Shown here: in pieces, positions 41,842 through 51,086 of the stretch
How the letters are laid out: every line of letters begins with the position of its first letter
Numbering within the stretch: the stretch's first letter is position 1
Made by a program: the position numbers and the translations under genes
Notes under the pieces: generated by a model
Seen by the model: only the letters and a program-made list of their open reading frames with translations
The model's database searches: none
What the model was told of the DNA's origin: nothing
Assembly (NCBI RefSeq): GCF_014655595.1
Contig: NZ_BNBL01000005.1
Span: 463,528-527,527, forward strand
Direction of reading: 5' to 3'
Source of the DNA: Streptomyces griseocarneus
GTDB lineage: Bacteria > Actinomycetota > Actinomycetes > Streptomycetales > Streptomycetaceae
Length of the DNA: 64,000 nt

Positions 41842-43443
41842 TCATGGCGCGAGCAGGACTGGTTTTCGCAGGAGGGCGAAGCCCGCGCGGCCGAACATCT
41901 GGCGCTTGAGCATCTTGATCCGATTGACATGGCCTTCGACGGGGCCCGAGTTCCAGGGCAGGGTGAGGCCGGCGATGACGGCATCGCGGTCGCGGTCGAT
42001 GCCTGCGGCGAGGGTATGGAGACTGGGTAGGTCGTCCTGTCGGACGGCATCGAGCCAGTCCGGCAGGCGCTCGCCCTGGCGCTCGGTGAGCATGGTCGCG
42101 AAGGAGCGGACATGGCGGGTGAGGGTGTCCAGTTCGGGGCAGTGGGCCCGGACGGTCTTGAGGTGGAGCTGGTCGGTCTCGGAGAGGGTTTCCGGGCGAC
42201 GGAGGATCCATCCGGCGACGGCCCGGGGCGAGGGCGGGCGTGCGGTCACGGGTCGCGGTGAGGTGCGCTTCTGGTGGAGGTAGGCGCGAACGCGCTGGTA
42301 GCTGCCCTTGTAGCCGAGCGGGACGATTTCCTCCCATAGTTTCCAGGCGTTGGTGCACCCCTCGCTCCAGCGGTCGTCGAGGTAGGTCTTGTACTCGTCC
42401 AGGACGGACGGCCGGGTCTGCCACTGACCGGTAAAGAGGTCTTCGGGCTTGGCAGCGTCGGCGTACCGCTTGACGGTGCGGCTGGTCATGTGGAGCTGCC
42501 GCTGGATCGCGCGGCGGCTGTGGCCTGCTTTCAGCAGCGCGTGGACGGCGGCGTGTGTGCTCCGGGTGCGGTCGGCGAACCGGTGGCCGGTCGGCCACGG
42601 CGAGCCGGACGCCTCTTCCGCCGGGGCCTGTTCAGGCTCGGGTTCAGGTGCCTCGGGGACCAGGACACGCAGGCAGCGGCGGTGTTGTGCGACGGTCCTC
42701 TCGGCGGCCTCGCTCAGGTTGTGCCAGAGATGCCACCTGTCCGCGACCTGGACGGCCTGCGGTGCCCCGGCGGCGGCGCCCTCGGCGAAGAACGGGGCAC
42801 GGTCGCGGCAGACGACCTCGACACCGGGCCGCTGTGCCAGCCACGCGGCCAGCGTCGGCGCCTCCCGGTCGGGCAGCAGGTCAACGGGGCGCCGCGTCTC
42901 GATATCGACGAGGACCGTGCCGTAGTGGCGGCCCTTGCGGGTGGCGTACTCGTCGGCGCCGACCACCCGCGGCGCGGGCACGTCCGGCTCGGGAAGCGCG
43001 TCGACCAGGCGAAGGACGGTGCTGCGGCTGATGGGCATCCCGAGGACGGAGGCCAAGCGGGCGCCGGCCCGGCCCGCCAAGGCAAGCCCCACTGCGGCCA
43101 GGGCCGAACGCAGACGTTCGGTCCGCTGACCGTACCGGCGGGTCAGACCCGTTAACTGCTCGACGAAGGTGCGTCGCACGCACGAGGCGTTCTGGCAGAT
43201 GAACCGACGGACCCTCAGCTGGAGAACAACGCTTCGCCCTGCGCTAGGCACATCGGCGGGAAACCGCAGGTAGGAACCATGGACCCGGTTCGACCAGGCT
43301 CCACACACCGGACACGTCGCGCCGTCCGTGGTGCAGTACGCATCGACGCGCACCATCGCGATGCTCACGTTCACCGACAGCACCGCAACGTCCGCGATCG
43401 ACGGGAACAACAGCTCCTTCAACCGGAGCACGGCCTCTTCCAC
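41842..43443 (-). CDS. ISL3-family transposase
   Basis: The 533-residue transposase has an N-terminal zinc-finger region (CPVCGAW and CQNASCVRRTF), then the DDE core with VVGADEYATRKG, ADRWHLWHNLSEA and near the C-terminus NSGPVEGHVNRIKMLKRQMFGR containing the last acid. Length and motifs fit full-length ISL3 (IS1167/IS204 type) enzymes, so it may be active. A helix-turn-helix (SRRAIQRQLHMTSRTVKRY) sits in the middle insertion. Confidence 0.92.
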   Translation of the reverse strand: MEEAVLRLKELLFPSIADVAVLSVNVSIAMVRVDAYCTTDGATCPVCGAWSNRVHGSYLRFPADVPSAGRSVVLQLRVRRFICQNASCVRRTFVEQLTGLTRRYGQRTERLRSALAAVGLALAGRAGARLASVLGMPISRSTVLRLVDALPEPDVPAPRVVGADEYATRKGRHYGTVLVDIETRRPVDLLPDREAPTLAAWLAQRPGVEVVCRDRAPFFAEGAAAGAPQAVQVADRWHLWHNLSEAAERTVAQHRRCLRVLVPEAPEPEPEQAPAEEASGSPWPTGHRFADRTRSTHAAVHALLKAGHSRRAIQRQLHMTSRTVKRYADAAKPEDLFTGQWQTRPSVLDEYKTYLDDRWSEGCTNAWKLWEEIVPLGYKGSYQRVRAYLHQKRTSPRPVTARPPSPRAVAGWILRRPETLSETDQLHLKTVRAHCPELDTLTRHVRSFATMLTERQGERLPDWLDAVRQDDLPSLHTLAAGIDRDRDAVIAGLTLPWNSGPVEGHVNRIKMLKRQMFGRAGFALLRKPVLLAP

Positions 43444-43541
43444 GGCCCCGAACTGTCAGCCCAACTACCTTGACCACAGCTCATTTTCGGGCGACTTCAA
43501 GAGCCGCTACGAAAGACTCGACTATCACTCAGAGTGACGGC

Positions 43542-43583
43542 CCCACAGAAGCTGAGCCAGAACCCGTTCTCGTGTACAAAGCC
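43542..43583 (-). repeat. Right inverted repeat of the ISL3 element
   Basis: It is the inverted copy of 41216-41257. It lies about 100 bp upstream of the transposase start, so it may carry part of that gene's promoter. Confidence 0.8.
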
Positions 43584-43733
43584 AGACGGGCGCTTCCGCA
43601 CTCCTGTACTGACCGTAGACATGAATTAGGGCGCAGCATGTCCTACTCGGCTCCTGGCCCGGCACTGAAGAAGGCGGTCAGCGTGACATCCGGGCCTCCG
43701 TCCCGGTACGGGGCTCGGGAATCTCGCCGTTGG

Positions 43734-44173
43734 TCAGCGCAGCGAAATCGGATTGCGCCGCCTCGACGGCCTCGGGGTATGCCTCTCGTCCGGCATGTTC
43801 GGCGGGGCCCGGTAGATGCTGGCGACGGACGGGCTGTGCCCCTTGCGCTTGCCGGTGGGGGTGATCAGGCCGGGCTGGATCTGCTCGACGGATTCGCCGG
43901 CCGCACGGCGTCGGAGGACGGTGTGGAGCATGTCGTCGGTGATGACCGGGGGCCGGCCGCCGTGCTTGCCCTTGCGGGCGGCGGCATCGAGGCCTTCAAG
44001 GGTGGACTCGCCGATGTTCTCCCGCTCGGTCTCTGCCATCGCCGCGAAGAACGAACAGCAGCCGGCCGGGCCCGCTCGGGTCGTACATCCCGGGCAAGGG
44101 GTCCGGCGAGCATCTCCAGGACCAGGCCGTGCGCGGTGAGGTGGTCGGCGAGCGCGGTGAGCTCGGCGGCATC
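43734..44173 (-). pseudogene. Serine recombinase, C-terminal part
   Basis: Read on the minus strand, DAAELTALADHLTAHGLVLE leads to LPGMYDPSGPGRLLF, then after a one-base shift near 44060 to FFAAMAETERENIGESTLEG and KGKHGGRPPVITDDM with a helix-turn-helix tail. This is the C-terminal half of a resolvase/invertase family protein. The preceding catalytic segment is not upstream in this orientation; it lies next door, inverted (44174-44541). Confidence 0.65.
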
Positions 44174-44541
44174 GGGAGATCAAGGCTCACGCCCCGCATT
44201 GCCGTGCTGTCTTCACCGTGTATGAGATGAAGCGGCTCGGCCGGGATGTCGAGCGCCATCTCTGCCCGCGGTGCGGTGCCGAGTCCGGATCGCCGTGCCG
44301 CTCGCGCGGCGGCGCGGTCGCCGGCGCCTATCACACCGGCCGGTTCACGAAGGTGCCCCGGCTCGCGAAGCTGCTGCGGGTGCCGACCCCCGCCGACCGG
44401 GGACCGGGACAGCCGTGGCGGCCCGGCACCCCGCCCCCGGCCCCAGTCGAACCCGATGTCCCGACCGCGGACATCCGGATCGGCTACGCACGCTGCTCGA
44501 CACTCGGCCAAGCGCTCGACTCGCAGCTGGACGCGGCCTCG
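44174..44541 (+). pseudogene. Serine recombinase, inverted middle and N-terminal parts
   Basis: On the plus strand 44176-44250 reads REIKAHAPHCRAVFTVYEMK then RLGRD, the segment that should precede DAAELTAL of the neighbouring fragment. It is joined directly to a zinc-finger-like head (RHLCPRCGAESGSPCRSRGG), which runs into DIRIGYARCSTLGQALDSQL, the catalytic start with its Ser. The order of pieces is therefore N-terminal part after middle part, both inverted relative to the C-terminal part. The frame ends in unrelated sequence after SQLDAASN. Confidence 0.6.
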
Positions 44542-44817
44542 AACTGCGGGCTGCACTCCCGGCTCCGCTCCTACTCGACCCCCTTTTCTGCCTCGCTGCG
44601 CTTCGAGGCAGGGACCGGCTCACCGACCAGAGACCCAAAGCCGTTGCGGCCCCCTGTCCGGGGAGGGCAGGAGGCCGCACCGTGGGGCGGGCTCTCTCAT
44701 CGCCGGCGAGCCACGACGACGACCCAGACCCATGGCCACAGGTCCCGCGATCACCCACACGAGGGGCCAGGCAACCGATCAAGAGATCCCACACAGGCAC
44801 TGAGGGAGGCCCGCGCG

Positions 44818-45279
44818 ATGGGCCTGACCCGCCCCGGCGCTCCGATGGCCGGCCTGCCGGACGACTTCGTCATCACCCTCCGCGATGTGCCCAAGGCCGC
44901 CGAGCCCTCCGAGGAGGGGCAGGACCTGCCCCCGGAGATCCTGCGCCAGCTGTGCTCCCACCTCGACCTGTTCGAGTCGATGTGCTGCCCCGAACTCCGC
45001 TCCTGCCTCGACGACCTGCTCCGCACCAGGGAGAAGCTGCTCGCGATGCCCGAGGCCGACGCCTGGGCCCGCGCCGAGGCCGCCCCGTCCGACGAGGAGA
45101 TCCGCCGGGCGCGGCGGCTGATCCAGCGCGTCACCGAGGACGTCGACCAGCTCACCGACGACGAACGCGACCAGATCCAGCAGGCCGCCGCCATCGTCCG
45201 CAAGACCCGCCAGGGCTTCCTCGGCATGCCCCGCATCCGCCGGCCCCTGCCCGACCTGAGACCGGAGCGACCCGCATGA
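44818..45279 (+). CDS. Accessory protein of a Tn554-like element
   Basis: The 153-residue acidic protein has a helical core (PEILRQLCSHLDLFESMCCP) and a Leu/Arg-rich C-terminus. It is coupled by ATGA to a DUF6262 gene, an arrangement found downstream of paired integrases in actinobacterial Tn554-like elements. Here the integrases are absent and a scrambled recombinase lies upstream. GGGAGG precedes ATG 44818. The function is unknown. Confidence 0.55.
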   Translation: MGLTRPGAPMAGLPDDFVITLRDVPKAAEPSEEGQDLPPEILRQLCSHLDLFESMCCPELRSCLDDLLRTREKLLAMPEADAWARAEAAPSDEEIRRARRLIQRVTEDVDQLTDDERDQIQQAAAIVRKTRQGFLGMPRIRRPLPDLRPERPA

Positions 45280-45830
45280 CCGCACCCGAGCCAAGCGTCC
45301 AGGCCATGGCCGAAGGCCGCCGCGCCGACACCGGCCGGCGCCGCCGGCGCGTCCAGGCCGCCCTGGCCGCCGCCGCCAAGGAGGGCACCGAGATCAGCGT
45401 CACCGTGATCGCCCGCCGGGCCGGCGTCGACCGCACCTTCCTCTACCGTCACCGCGACCTCCTGGGCCAGGTCCACGCCCAGGCCGCCGAGCCGCCAGCC
45501 GTCCCGGGCGGCCGTGGACCCATGGTCAGCCGGGCCTCTCTGCAGGCCGACCTCCTGGCGGCCGACGCCCGATCCGCCCGCCTCGCTGCCCAGGTCCGCA
45601 GCCTCGAAGCCCGCCTCGGCGAGGTGTTGGGCGAGCAGGTCTGGCGCGAGGTCGGCATCGGCGGCCCGGACGACACCGAGCAGCTCAAGGCCAAGATCAC
45701 CCCCCTCGAACAGCAGGTGGTCGACCTGGAACTCAAGCTCCAGGACCAGGGCGACGAGCTGAACGCCGCCCGCACGACCAACCGCGAACTCATGGCCCAG
45801 CTCAACCGCGACCCGACTCGGCGGCACTGA
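45276..45830 (+). CDS. DUF6262/TnpC-like protein of a Tn554-like element
   Basis: The 184-residue protein begins with a helix-turn-helix-like segment (VTVIARRAGVDRTFLYRHRD) and ends in a long coiled coil (LKAKITPLEQQVVDLELKLQ). This layout is that of TnpC/DUF6262 proteins, which assist transposition of Tn554-type elements. It appears complete, but the integrase genes are lost, so it is probably a leftover. Confidence 0.65.
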   Translation: MTAPEPSVQAMAEGRRADTGRRRRRVQAALAAAAKEGTEISVTVIARRAGVDRTFLYRHRDLLGQVHAQAAEPPAVPGGRGPMVSRASLQADLLAADARSARLAAQVRSLEARLGEVLGEQVWREVGIGGPDDTEQLKAKITPLEQQVVDLELKLQDQGDELNAARTTNRELMAQLNRDPTRRH

Positions 45831-45914
45831 AAGCGCAGGTCAGGCCACCTGTCAGTAGCCCTTGCCGAGAAAGGACGCCTTGGCGGACTCTTGAGGTAAA
45901 GGAGGTGAGGGCCC

Positions 45915-46190
45915 GTGCCGGACAAGCGACCTCGGGGGCCGCAGCCCCACTGGCGGCCGAAGCGCGAGACCCTCCGCGTGCCGGCCGCGGTCGACACCGT
46001 CCTCGACCGCTACCACGAGCACCTGCCCGTCTCGCTGCGGCAGCTCTGGTACGTGCTCGTCAGCGACGGGGTGATGGCCAAGGCCGAGCGCGACTACAAG
46101 CGGATGTGCGAGTACGTCGGCATGGCCCGTCGGTCCGGCCGCGTCCCCTGGGACGGCCTCGGGGAGCAATGGAACAGTGGTTGGCGTTAA
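45915..46190 (+). CDS. Mobile-element-type hypothetical protein, probably truncated
   Basis: The 91-residue product has SLRQLWYVLVSDGVMAKAER and an ARRSGRVPWDGLGE segment, similar to the start of larger phage or plasmid proteins in which more sequence follows. Here it stops 12 residues later, so the 3' part seems to be lost. Confidence 0.4.
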   Translation: MPDKRPRGPQPHWRPKRETLRVPAAVDTVLDRYHEHLPVSLRQLWYVLVSDGVMAKAERDYKRMCEYVGMARRSGRVPWDGLGEQWNSGWR

Positions 46191-46489
46191 GCATTGACCG
46201 ACGTCATGGACGCCGTTGACGGCGGGCGTTCCCGCCGGTTACCCGTGCTTGTCCGGTTCGGCATCGGCGAAGGCGCGGTATCCGCCGAGATCTCGGGCTG
46301 GCCGAGGACGTCGCCGCGGTGTACGACTCGGACCGGACCCGGGGCCATCATCGGATGCTGATCCGCCGGCGTAGCGAGGTCGTGTCGGACATTCAGCAAG
46401 ACCGCCGTCGTCATCACCGCGAAGTCCGCCGGGCGCAAGGTCTTCGGCCTCGCCACCGCCGTCGTCCGTCTCGCTTGACCTGTTGCGCG
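46191..46489. other. Junk region between remnants
   Basis: No gene is visible. A short plus-strand frame ending SKTAVVITAKSAGRKVFGLA at about 46480 looks like a real C-terminus without its gene. I cannot name the family. Confidence 0.35.
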
Positions 46490-47392
46490 TCAGTCCGGCA
46501 GCCAGTGCAGGTCGTGCGCCAGGGTTTTGGCGACGGCACGGATGCGGCGGTGTAGCGGCGACTGCTCGCGTGGGAGGACCAGGTGGATCGTCAGGCTGGG
46601 TGCGCCCCGCAGCGGTCGCCAGGTGATGCCGGGCGGTTGTGCCGTGACCGCGGCTTCTCCGGCCGGGGCGAGGGTGACCCCGTCGCGCAGGTCGCGCTGA
46701 GACATGTCGAAAGAGACTGCGGGCGTGTGGAATCGGGGGTGTGGTCGGGTGTCTCGGAACAGTGCGGACAGCTGATCGTGGATCACGGGGTTGGCCGCAC
46801 GGTCCGGGAGTCGCAGCGGATACGCGGCCGCGTCGGCGATCTCGATCTCCGGGTGTTCGGCAAGCGGATGGCGCTGCGCCAGCTGGACCCCGATGCGCGC
46901 ACGCCGCAGCAGGTACCGGCGCACGCTGCGGCCCGGCTGTTCACCGCGGGTGATCCCGGCATCGATGCGGCCGTCGGCGACCGCGGGGGAGATCTCCGGT
47001 GTCGCCATCGGGACCGCGCCGACCTCGAGTCCGCTGTTGCCGCGAATCAGCCTGTCCACCAGGGCCGGTGCCGTCTCGGCCCCGGTGCTGAGGCTGTATC
47101 CGATGCGCAGCGTGCCCAGTTCACCGGCCGCCGCGCTCCGGGCGGTGTCCCATGCCCGGTCCAGCGCCGCCAGCGCGGGCGGCGCGGACTCCGCCAGAGC
47201 CGCACCGGCCGTGGTCAGTACGACGCTACGCGTGTTGCGGACCAGCAGGGTCGTACCGAGTTCCGCCTCCAATCGGCGCATCCGGGCGCTGAGTGCGGGC
47301 TGTGCGATACCGATCCGTGCGGCCGCGCGGGTGAAGTTCAACTCCTGCGCCAGCACCAGGAAGTACCGCAGGCTCACCGTATCCGGCGCCAC
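46490..47392 (-). CDS. LysR-family transcriptional regulator
   Basis: The 300-residue product has an N-terminal winged helix (LRYFLVLAQELNFTRAAARI, then QPALSARMRRLEAELG) and a substrate-binding domain from about residue 90 (LGTLRIGYSLSTG). GTG 47392 has AGGGAGG upstream. It is divergent from the DUF1330 gene, with 188 bp between starts, and as is usual for LysR pairs probably controls that gene in response to a small effector. Confidence 0.88.
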   Translation of the reverse strand: MAPDTVSLRYFLVLAQELNFTRAAARIGIAQPALSARMRRLEAELGTTLLVRNTRSVVLTTAGAALAESAPPALAALDRAWDTARSAAAGELGTLRIGYSLSTGAETAPALVDRLIRGNSGLEVGAVPMATPEISPAVADGRIDAGITRGEQPGRSVRRYLLRRARIGVQLAQRHPLAEHPEIEIADAAAYPLRLPDRAANPVIHDQLSALFRDTRPHPRFHTPAVSFDMSQRDLRDGVTLAPAGEAAVTAQPPGITWRPLRGAPSLTIHLVLPREQSPLHRRIRAVAKTLAHDLHWLPD

Positions 47393-47580
47393 GTGCCCTC
47401 CCTGCCGATTGATAACGATCCGTTCTGAGTCTATCCCGTATTGATCTTTCCCTCGACCCCACGTCAAGCCCTAACCTGCGCATATGACGGTTCAACTGAC
47501 TGCGGTACCCGTCGCCGGGATCGATCGATCCGAGTGTCAATTCGAAGTCGGACGTGTCCGGCCGAACACAGGAGGTTTCC

Positions 47581-47886
47581 ATGGCCAAGGGCTACTGGGT
47601 CAGTGTCTACCCCGCCATTTCCGACCCTGAGGCGCTGACTGCCTACGACAAGCTGGCGGGTCCGGCTGTCCAGGCTGGGGGCGGGCGCACCCTGTCCCGG
47701 ATCCCGTCCCGTGGCGGTCGAGTCGTCGCCCACGAGGCCGGAATCACGCAACGCGTCGTTCTGATCGAGTTCGACAGCTTTGAACAGGCCGTCGCGGCAT
47801 ACGAGAGCGAGGCATACCAGAAGGCGCTGGTGGCCCTCCCCGACGGCGTCGAGCGCGACTTCCGCATCATCGACGGCATCGACTGA
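47581..47886 (+). CDS. DUF1330 family protein
   Basis: The 101-residue dimeric alpha-beta barrel type protein has KGYWVSVYPAISDPEAL at the N-terminus and RVVLIEFDSFEQAVAAYESE, the DUF1330 hallmark. The biochemical role of the family is not established. ATG 47581 follows AGGAGG by 5 bases, a strong site. It is likely regulated by the divergent LysR protein. Confidence 0.88.
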   Translation: MAKGYWVSVYPAISDPEALTAYDKLAGPAVQAGGGRTLSRIPSRGGRVVAHEAGITQRVVLIEFDSFEQAVAAYESEAYQKALVALPDGVERDFRIIDGID

Positions 47887-48617
47887 CCGGCGGGGCCGGC
47901 CATCGCTGAGCATCCGTCACCTGATACGCACACGGTGCTGAACGACGACTCACGAGACGAGTTCGAAGCCATGCCCCGCGTCCCAGTTCGTCGTCGACGT
48001 CCTCGACGGCCTGATACCTGTCGGGCGGATCGAAGAAGCGACGCTACGTCCGGGCCGGCTGGACTATCTCGCTGACCTCGTCGACGAAACTCACCCTCGC
48101 CCGAAGCGAACCGCGAACCGCTTCTCACACGACAGATCGGTCCAGCGAACACAAGGCGTCGATGACCAGGGGCGCATCCTGCATCCATCTGCCGTGTGCC
48201 CCCGTCGGGGCTACTCAGAGTACTGATACACAGTTTGAAGAACCGCAGGTCAAGACCTCTTTCGAGGGGTTTCGATCTGCGGTTCTTCTGTTGTTGAAGT
48301 AGCCCAGGGGCGCGCCTGGCTGCGCCAGGATGGCGCACTGGAGCCGGCCGCCCTGCTTCGGGATCAGGTGGTCATGCCACAGATCTACCGCGAGAGCCCG
48401 TTCCCCGTGAGCCCTGCTTGCGCGAACTGGCCGACCTGAAAGTCGGCCATGCGGCCATCGAGGCTTGAGCCCATCGCTGCACCTCATGCACGCCCGTCAC
48501 GGGGCCGCGCCGGTGCGACAGACTTGCTACACCGTGGCGCAGATCGCCGACGCCCTCACGGCCTGACCGACGAGCTCGCCCCAGGAGAGCCGCACCCATC
48601 CCGTTTTACGGTGCCGG
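47887..48617. other. Non-coding stretch with recombinase-tail remnant
   Basis: No intact gene is seen. Around 48488-48566 a plus-strand frame reads MHARHGAAPVRQTCYTVAQI then ADALTA and stop, like a truncated helix-turn-helix tail of a resolvase. The large hairpin at 48237-48288 is the only other structure. Confidence 0.4.
48237..48288. terminator. Long hairpin, possible bidirectional terminator
   Basis: Arms GAAGAACCGCAGGTC and GATCTGCGGTTCTTC pair at 14 of 15 positions. An inner stem ACCTC/GAGGGGT closes the loop. The pair has the size of a strong terminator, though it ends no obvious gene; a transposon end is the alternative. Confidence 0.5.
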
Positions 48618-49877
48618 TTACGGGATGATCACCTGGAAGGGCTCGTTGTCGATGATGCGGTCAGACCGCACCGCAGCTCCGAACTCATCACGGCCCGCCG
48701 CGACGTTGTCGGCCCTGGTGACGTGGGAGCGCACACAGGGCGCGTTCGCGGCGTTCGCGCCGTTCCGCAGGACCTTGACGTTCTTGACATCCCACACACC
48801 GCCCACCTGCTGGGGAAGGATGTCCACGCACAGGGAACCCGCATTGCCGCCCTCCTGGGACGCGGCGAAGGGGAACTCATCACACGAGTCATCCGGCACC
48901 AGCGAATTGTCCCTCACGAACTTGTCCGGTCCCAGATTGCAGGTAATGTCTCGCCTGCGTTCTATTTCCTTTTCGGTGGCTTCCTTGCGGTGTAGGGGTT
49001 TGGCCTCGGTGCCCATGCTGAAGGTGGTCAGGTTCTTCTGCGCCCACTCGTAGGTGACGGCGGCGGCCCGGTAGAGCGACTTGCGGATGGTCACGTTGGC
49101 CATGTGCTCCGGGATGACGCAGCCCGGCCATTGGCCGACCATGTCGTCACAGCGTATCTGGGGGCCGAGCCAGTCGGTGTTCACAGACGGCAGGCGTTCC
49201 GAGGGAAGCAGGATGTCCAATTCCAGGTGGTATTGAGGCCGGACCAGCGCCTGGGTGCCCTTGCTGACCGAAGAGCTGTAAGTGATGGACCCGCCACCCT
49301 CGCCACCCACTTTCTCCAGCTTGGCCACGACGGGCCCTGACGTCACGGCGCACTGGCCGATGCAGGTGGGCAGCAGGGCCACCTCCACGGCGGGGATATT
49401 GTCCGTTTTACTGCGCAAGATGGCGACAGCGCTCTCCGTCCAATTGGCCTTCGGCGTGTCCTTGAGCCTGGAGTAGATGGCGAGGTCGCCCTCGGCGCCG
49501 CCGATCACCGTCTTCTGATCGCTGCTCAGGTAGGTCCATCTCAATCCCTTTGTCATGCAGTACGCGAGGCGAGTGGAGTTGTCTGGGGGTTGTTTGCCGC
49601 ACAGGCTATCCGGACTGTTCGGATCGTCGCCGTCGCGGGGAGCGGGGGCAAGGGCGCGTGCGGGGGCGGGCGATCTGGAACTGATCTTGTAGCAGGCCCA
49701 CGCCGCGTCCTTAGGGGCTCCCTTGCCGGGGGGGACGGGCTTGCAGGTGCCCTGGCCGTGGGGGGCGGGCCGGGCCGTGGCCGGGGCAGCGGCGGCCTGG
49801 GAGGTTCCCAGGGCCAGCAGGGCGGCGGTGAGGGCGAGTGAGGCTATCGCCGCCAGCAGCTGTCTGACGCGTTTCAA
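48618..49877 (-). CDS. Secreted NucA/NucB-like nuclease
   Basis: The start is a TTG at 49877 with AAGGGGG about 7 bases upstream; it gives a perfect signal peptide (basic KRVRQ, hydrophobic LLAAIASLALTAALLALG, cleavage after QAAAA). The ATG at 49904 would add nine charged residues before it and has no ribosome site. The mature protein has several cysteines, and the C-terminal 100 residues carry CDEFPFAASQEGG, the NucA/NucB deoxyribonuclease hallmark (Asp-Glu with Phe-Pro-Phe). The middle domain (YLSSDQKTVIGGAEGDLAIY) is unknown. The product has 419 residues. Role: extracellular DNA degradation, possibly in competition. Confidence 0.7.
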   Translation of the reverse strand: MKRVRQLLAAIASLALTAALLALGTSQAAAAPATARPAPHGQGTCKPVPPGKGAPKDAAWACYKISSRSPAPARALAPAPRDGDDPNSPDSLCGKQPPDNSTRLAYCMTKGLRWTYLSSDQKTVIGGAEGDLAIYSRLKDTPKANWTESAVAILRSKTDNIPAVEVALLPTCIGQCAVTSGPVVAKLEKVGGEGGGSITYSSSVSKGTQALVRPQYHLELDILLPSERLPSVNTDWLGPQIRCDDMVGQWPGCVIPEHMANVTIRKSLYRAAAVTYEWAQKNLTTFSMGTEAKPLHRKEATEKEIERRRDITCNLGPDKFVRDNSLVPDDSCDEFPFAASQEGGNAGSLCVDILPQQVGGVWDVKNVKVLRNGANAANAPCVRSHVTRADNVAAGRDEFGAAVRSDRIIDNEPFQVIIP

Positions 49878-51086
49878 AGGTGGTCCCCCTTTTTCCGGTG
49901 GCATGTGAATCCACTCAAGATCGAACCGGCGTAGTGCCAGAATCTTCCACGTTCGTTCTTCGGCCCGTTCGGCCTCACACCGCCGCCGTCTTCGCGACGG
50001 CACTGCCGCGGTCGGCAGGATGCGCGGGCGCGGCGGCCGTCGCTGGACCGCTGAATGCGGCAGCGGCGGCCGGCGTCGCCCCTGACAGGGCACGGCGCCG
50101 CCTGTGCGGTCTTCGGTCCCGTCCTTCGTGGTGACGATGTAAACCTGGTACGGACATGTTCGTTTTCTCCTGGTTTTCCGATTGGTTGTGTTCCGTGCCC
50201 GCACTGGATGCGGTCGGGATCATGCGGACTCTGCCGGGGGGTCGGCCGTCGGGATCGACGCTCCTCCTTCCGGCTCACCGCCAGACACCGCCTGGCTCGA
50301 TTCGCTGGATTGTCTTCTGTCGCGCCGATGCCTCTCTGCCCCCATCGTTCATAGGGCCGTTCACGCCGACGCGCAAACATTCAAGGCGCCACGGCCGCCG
50401 AAGGTCCTCGGGAATGTGCAAGTTGGCCGAATATCGTGATGGCTTGGTGGCGGTCGGCCGCCGCCGGCGGATGATGAGAGGCCGGTCTGGCAGTCGCTGG
50501 CCGTCGAGGTGACGGCAGTGGAATCACGACTGAAACAGCCCACCTGTGCGGCGGCGGTGGCGGATCGTAGCTTCGCAGATGAAATTCTGATGAGCCCCGG
50601 GCAGGTCAAGGCTGCGTAACAGCCCATGAAGGGTCATGGGTTTCGCCTCGGACCGGCTGATTCCGTCATCGTCACTGCGTCGCTGCCGACGCTAAATTCG
50701 CCTCGATCGACCACCGCTCCCCACCACATAACTGGCAGGGTTCCGGCCTGGGACGTCATGGCGCCCGGCCAGGGAACGGGCATGTTGAGCCAACAAGGGC
50801 ACGGGAGCCCTGCTCAAAGCCCGCTCAGAACGGAGCGCGAGCACAGCGTGGATGGCCAGCGGACTCCTGCGCCGGGTGGGGCTCCGGCACACCGTCGGCG
50901 TGCCGCTGTCCACCACCGGACCGTTCTCGGGATGGGGCATCTGCTGCTCGCGGCTTTCCCCCTCGTGCGACTTTGCGCGACTGTGTGCGACCGGGCCTGT
51001 GCGGCCTGGAGGACGGAGGCCACCGGCCCGGCGGGGCACCGGGGGAGCTTACGGACGACATGGGGGCGAGCCCGAACTCACGCCCC
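49878..51086. other. Long intergenic region, no gene seen
   Basis: About 1.2 kb with GC-rich open frames on both strands but no recognisable protein, RNA or repeat. It contains the promoter side of the nuclease gene at its left end, and the 3' end of the lipase gene lies at its right. Confidence 0.5.

Larger units (their letters stand above)
41216..43583. mobile_element. ISL3-family insertion sequence carrying a NUDIX gene
   Basis: A 2368-bp element is bounded by imperfect inverted repeats of about 42 bp that start GGCTCTGTTCGCGAGAACGG on the left and GGCTTTGTACACGAGAACGG on the right (complement), with 4 differences in the first 40 positions. It contains a minus-strand ISL3 transposase and a plus-strand NUDIX hydrolase, 14 bp apart at their 3' ends. 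The 8-bp flanks (GCGGATCT and AGACGGGC) are not direct repeats, so no target duplication is visible. Confidence 0.75.

Noticed and set aside
47393..47580. LysR binding box between the divergent genes
   Set aside because: ATTGAT-like half sites are present near 47405 and 47440, but spacing does not fit a clear T-N11-A box.
48237..48288. tRNA gene in the paired region
   Set aside because: The hairpin is one long stem without cloverleaf arms or TTCRANY loop in place.
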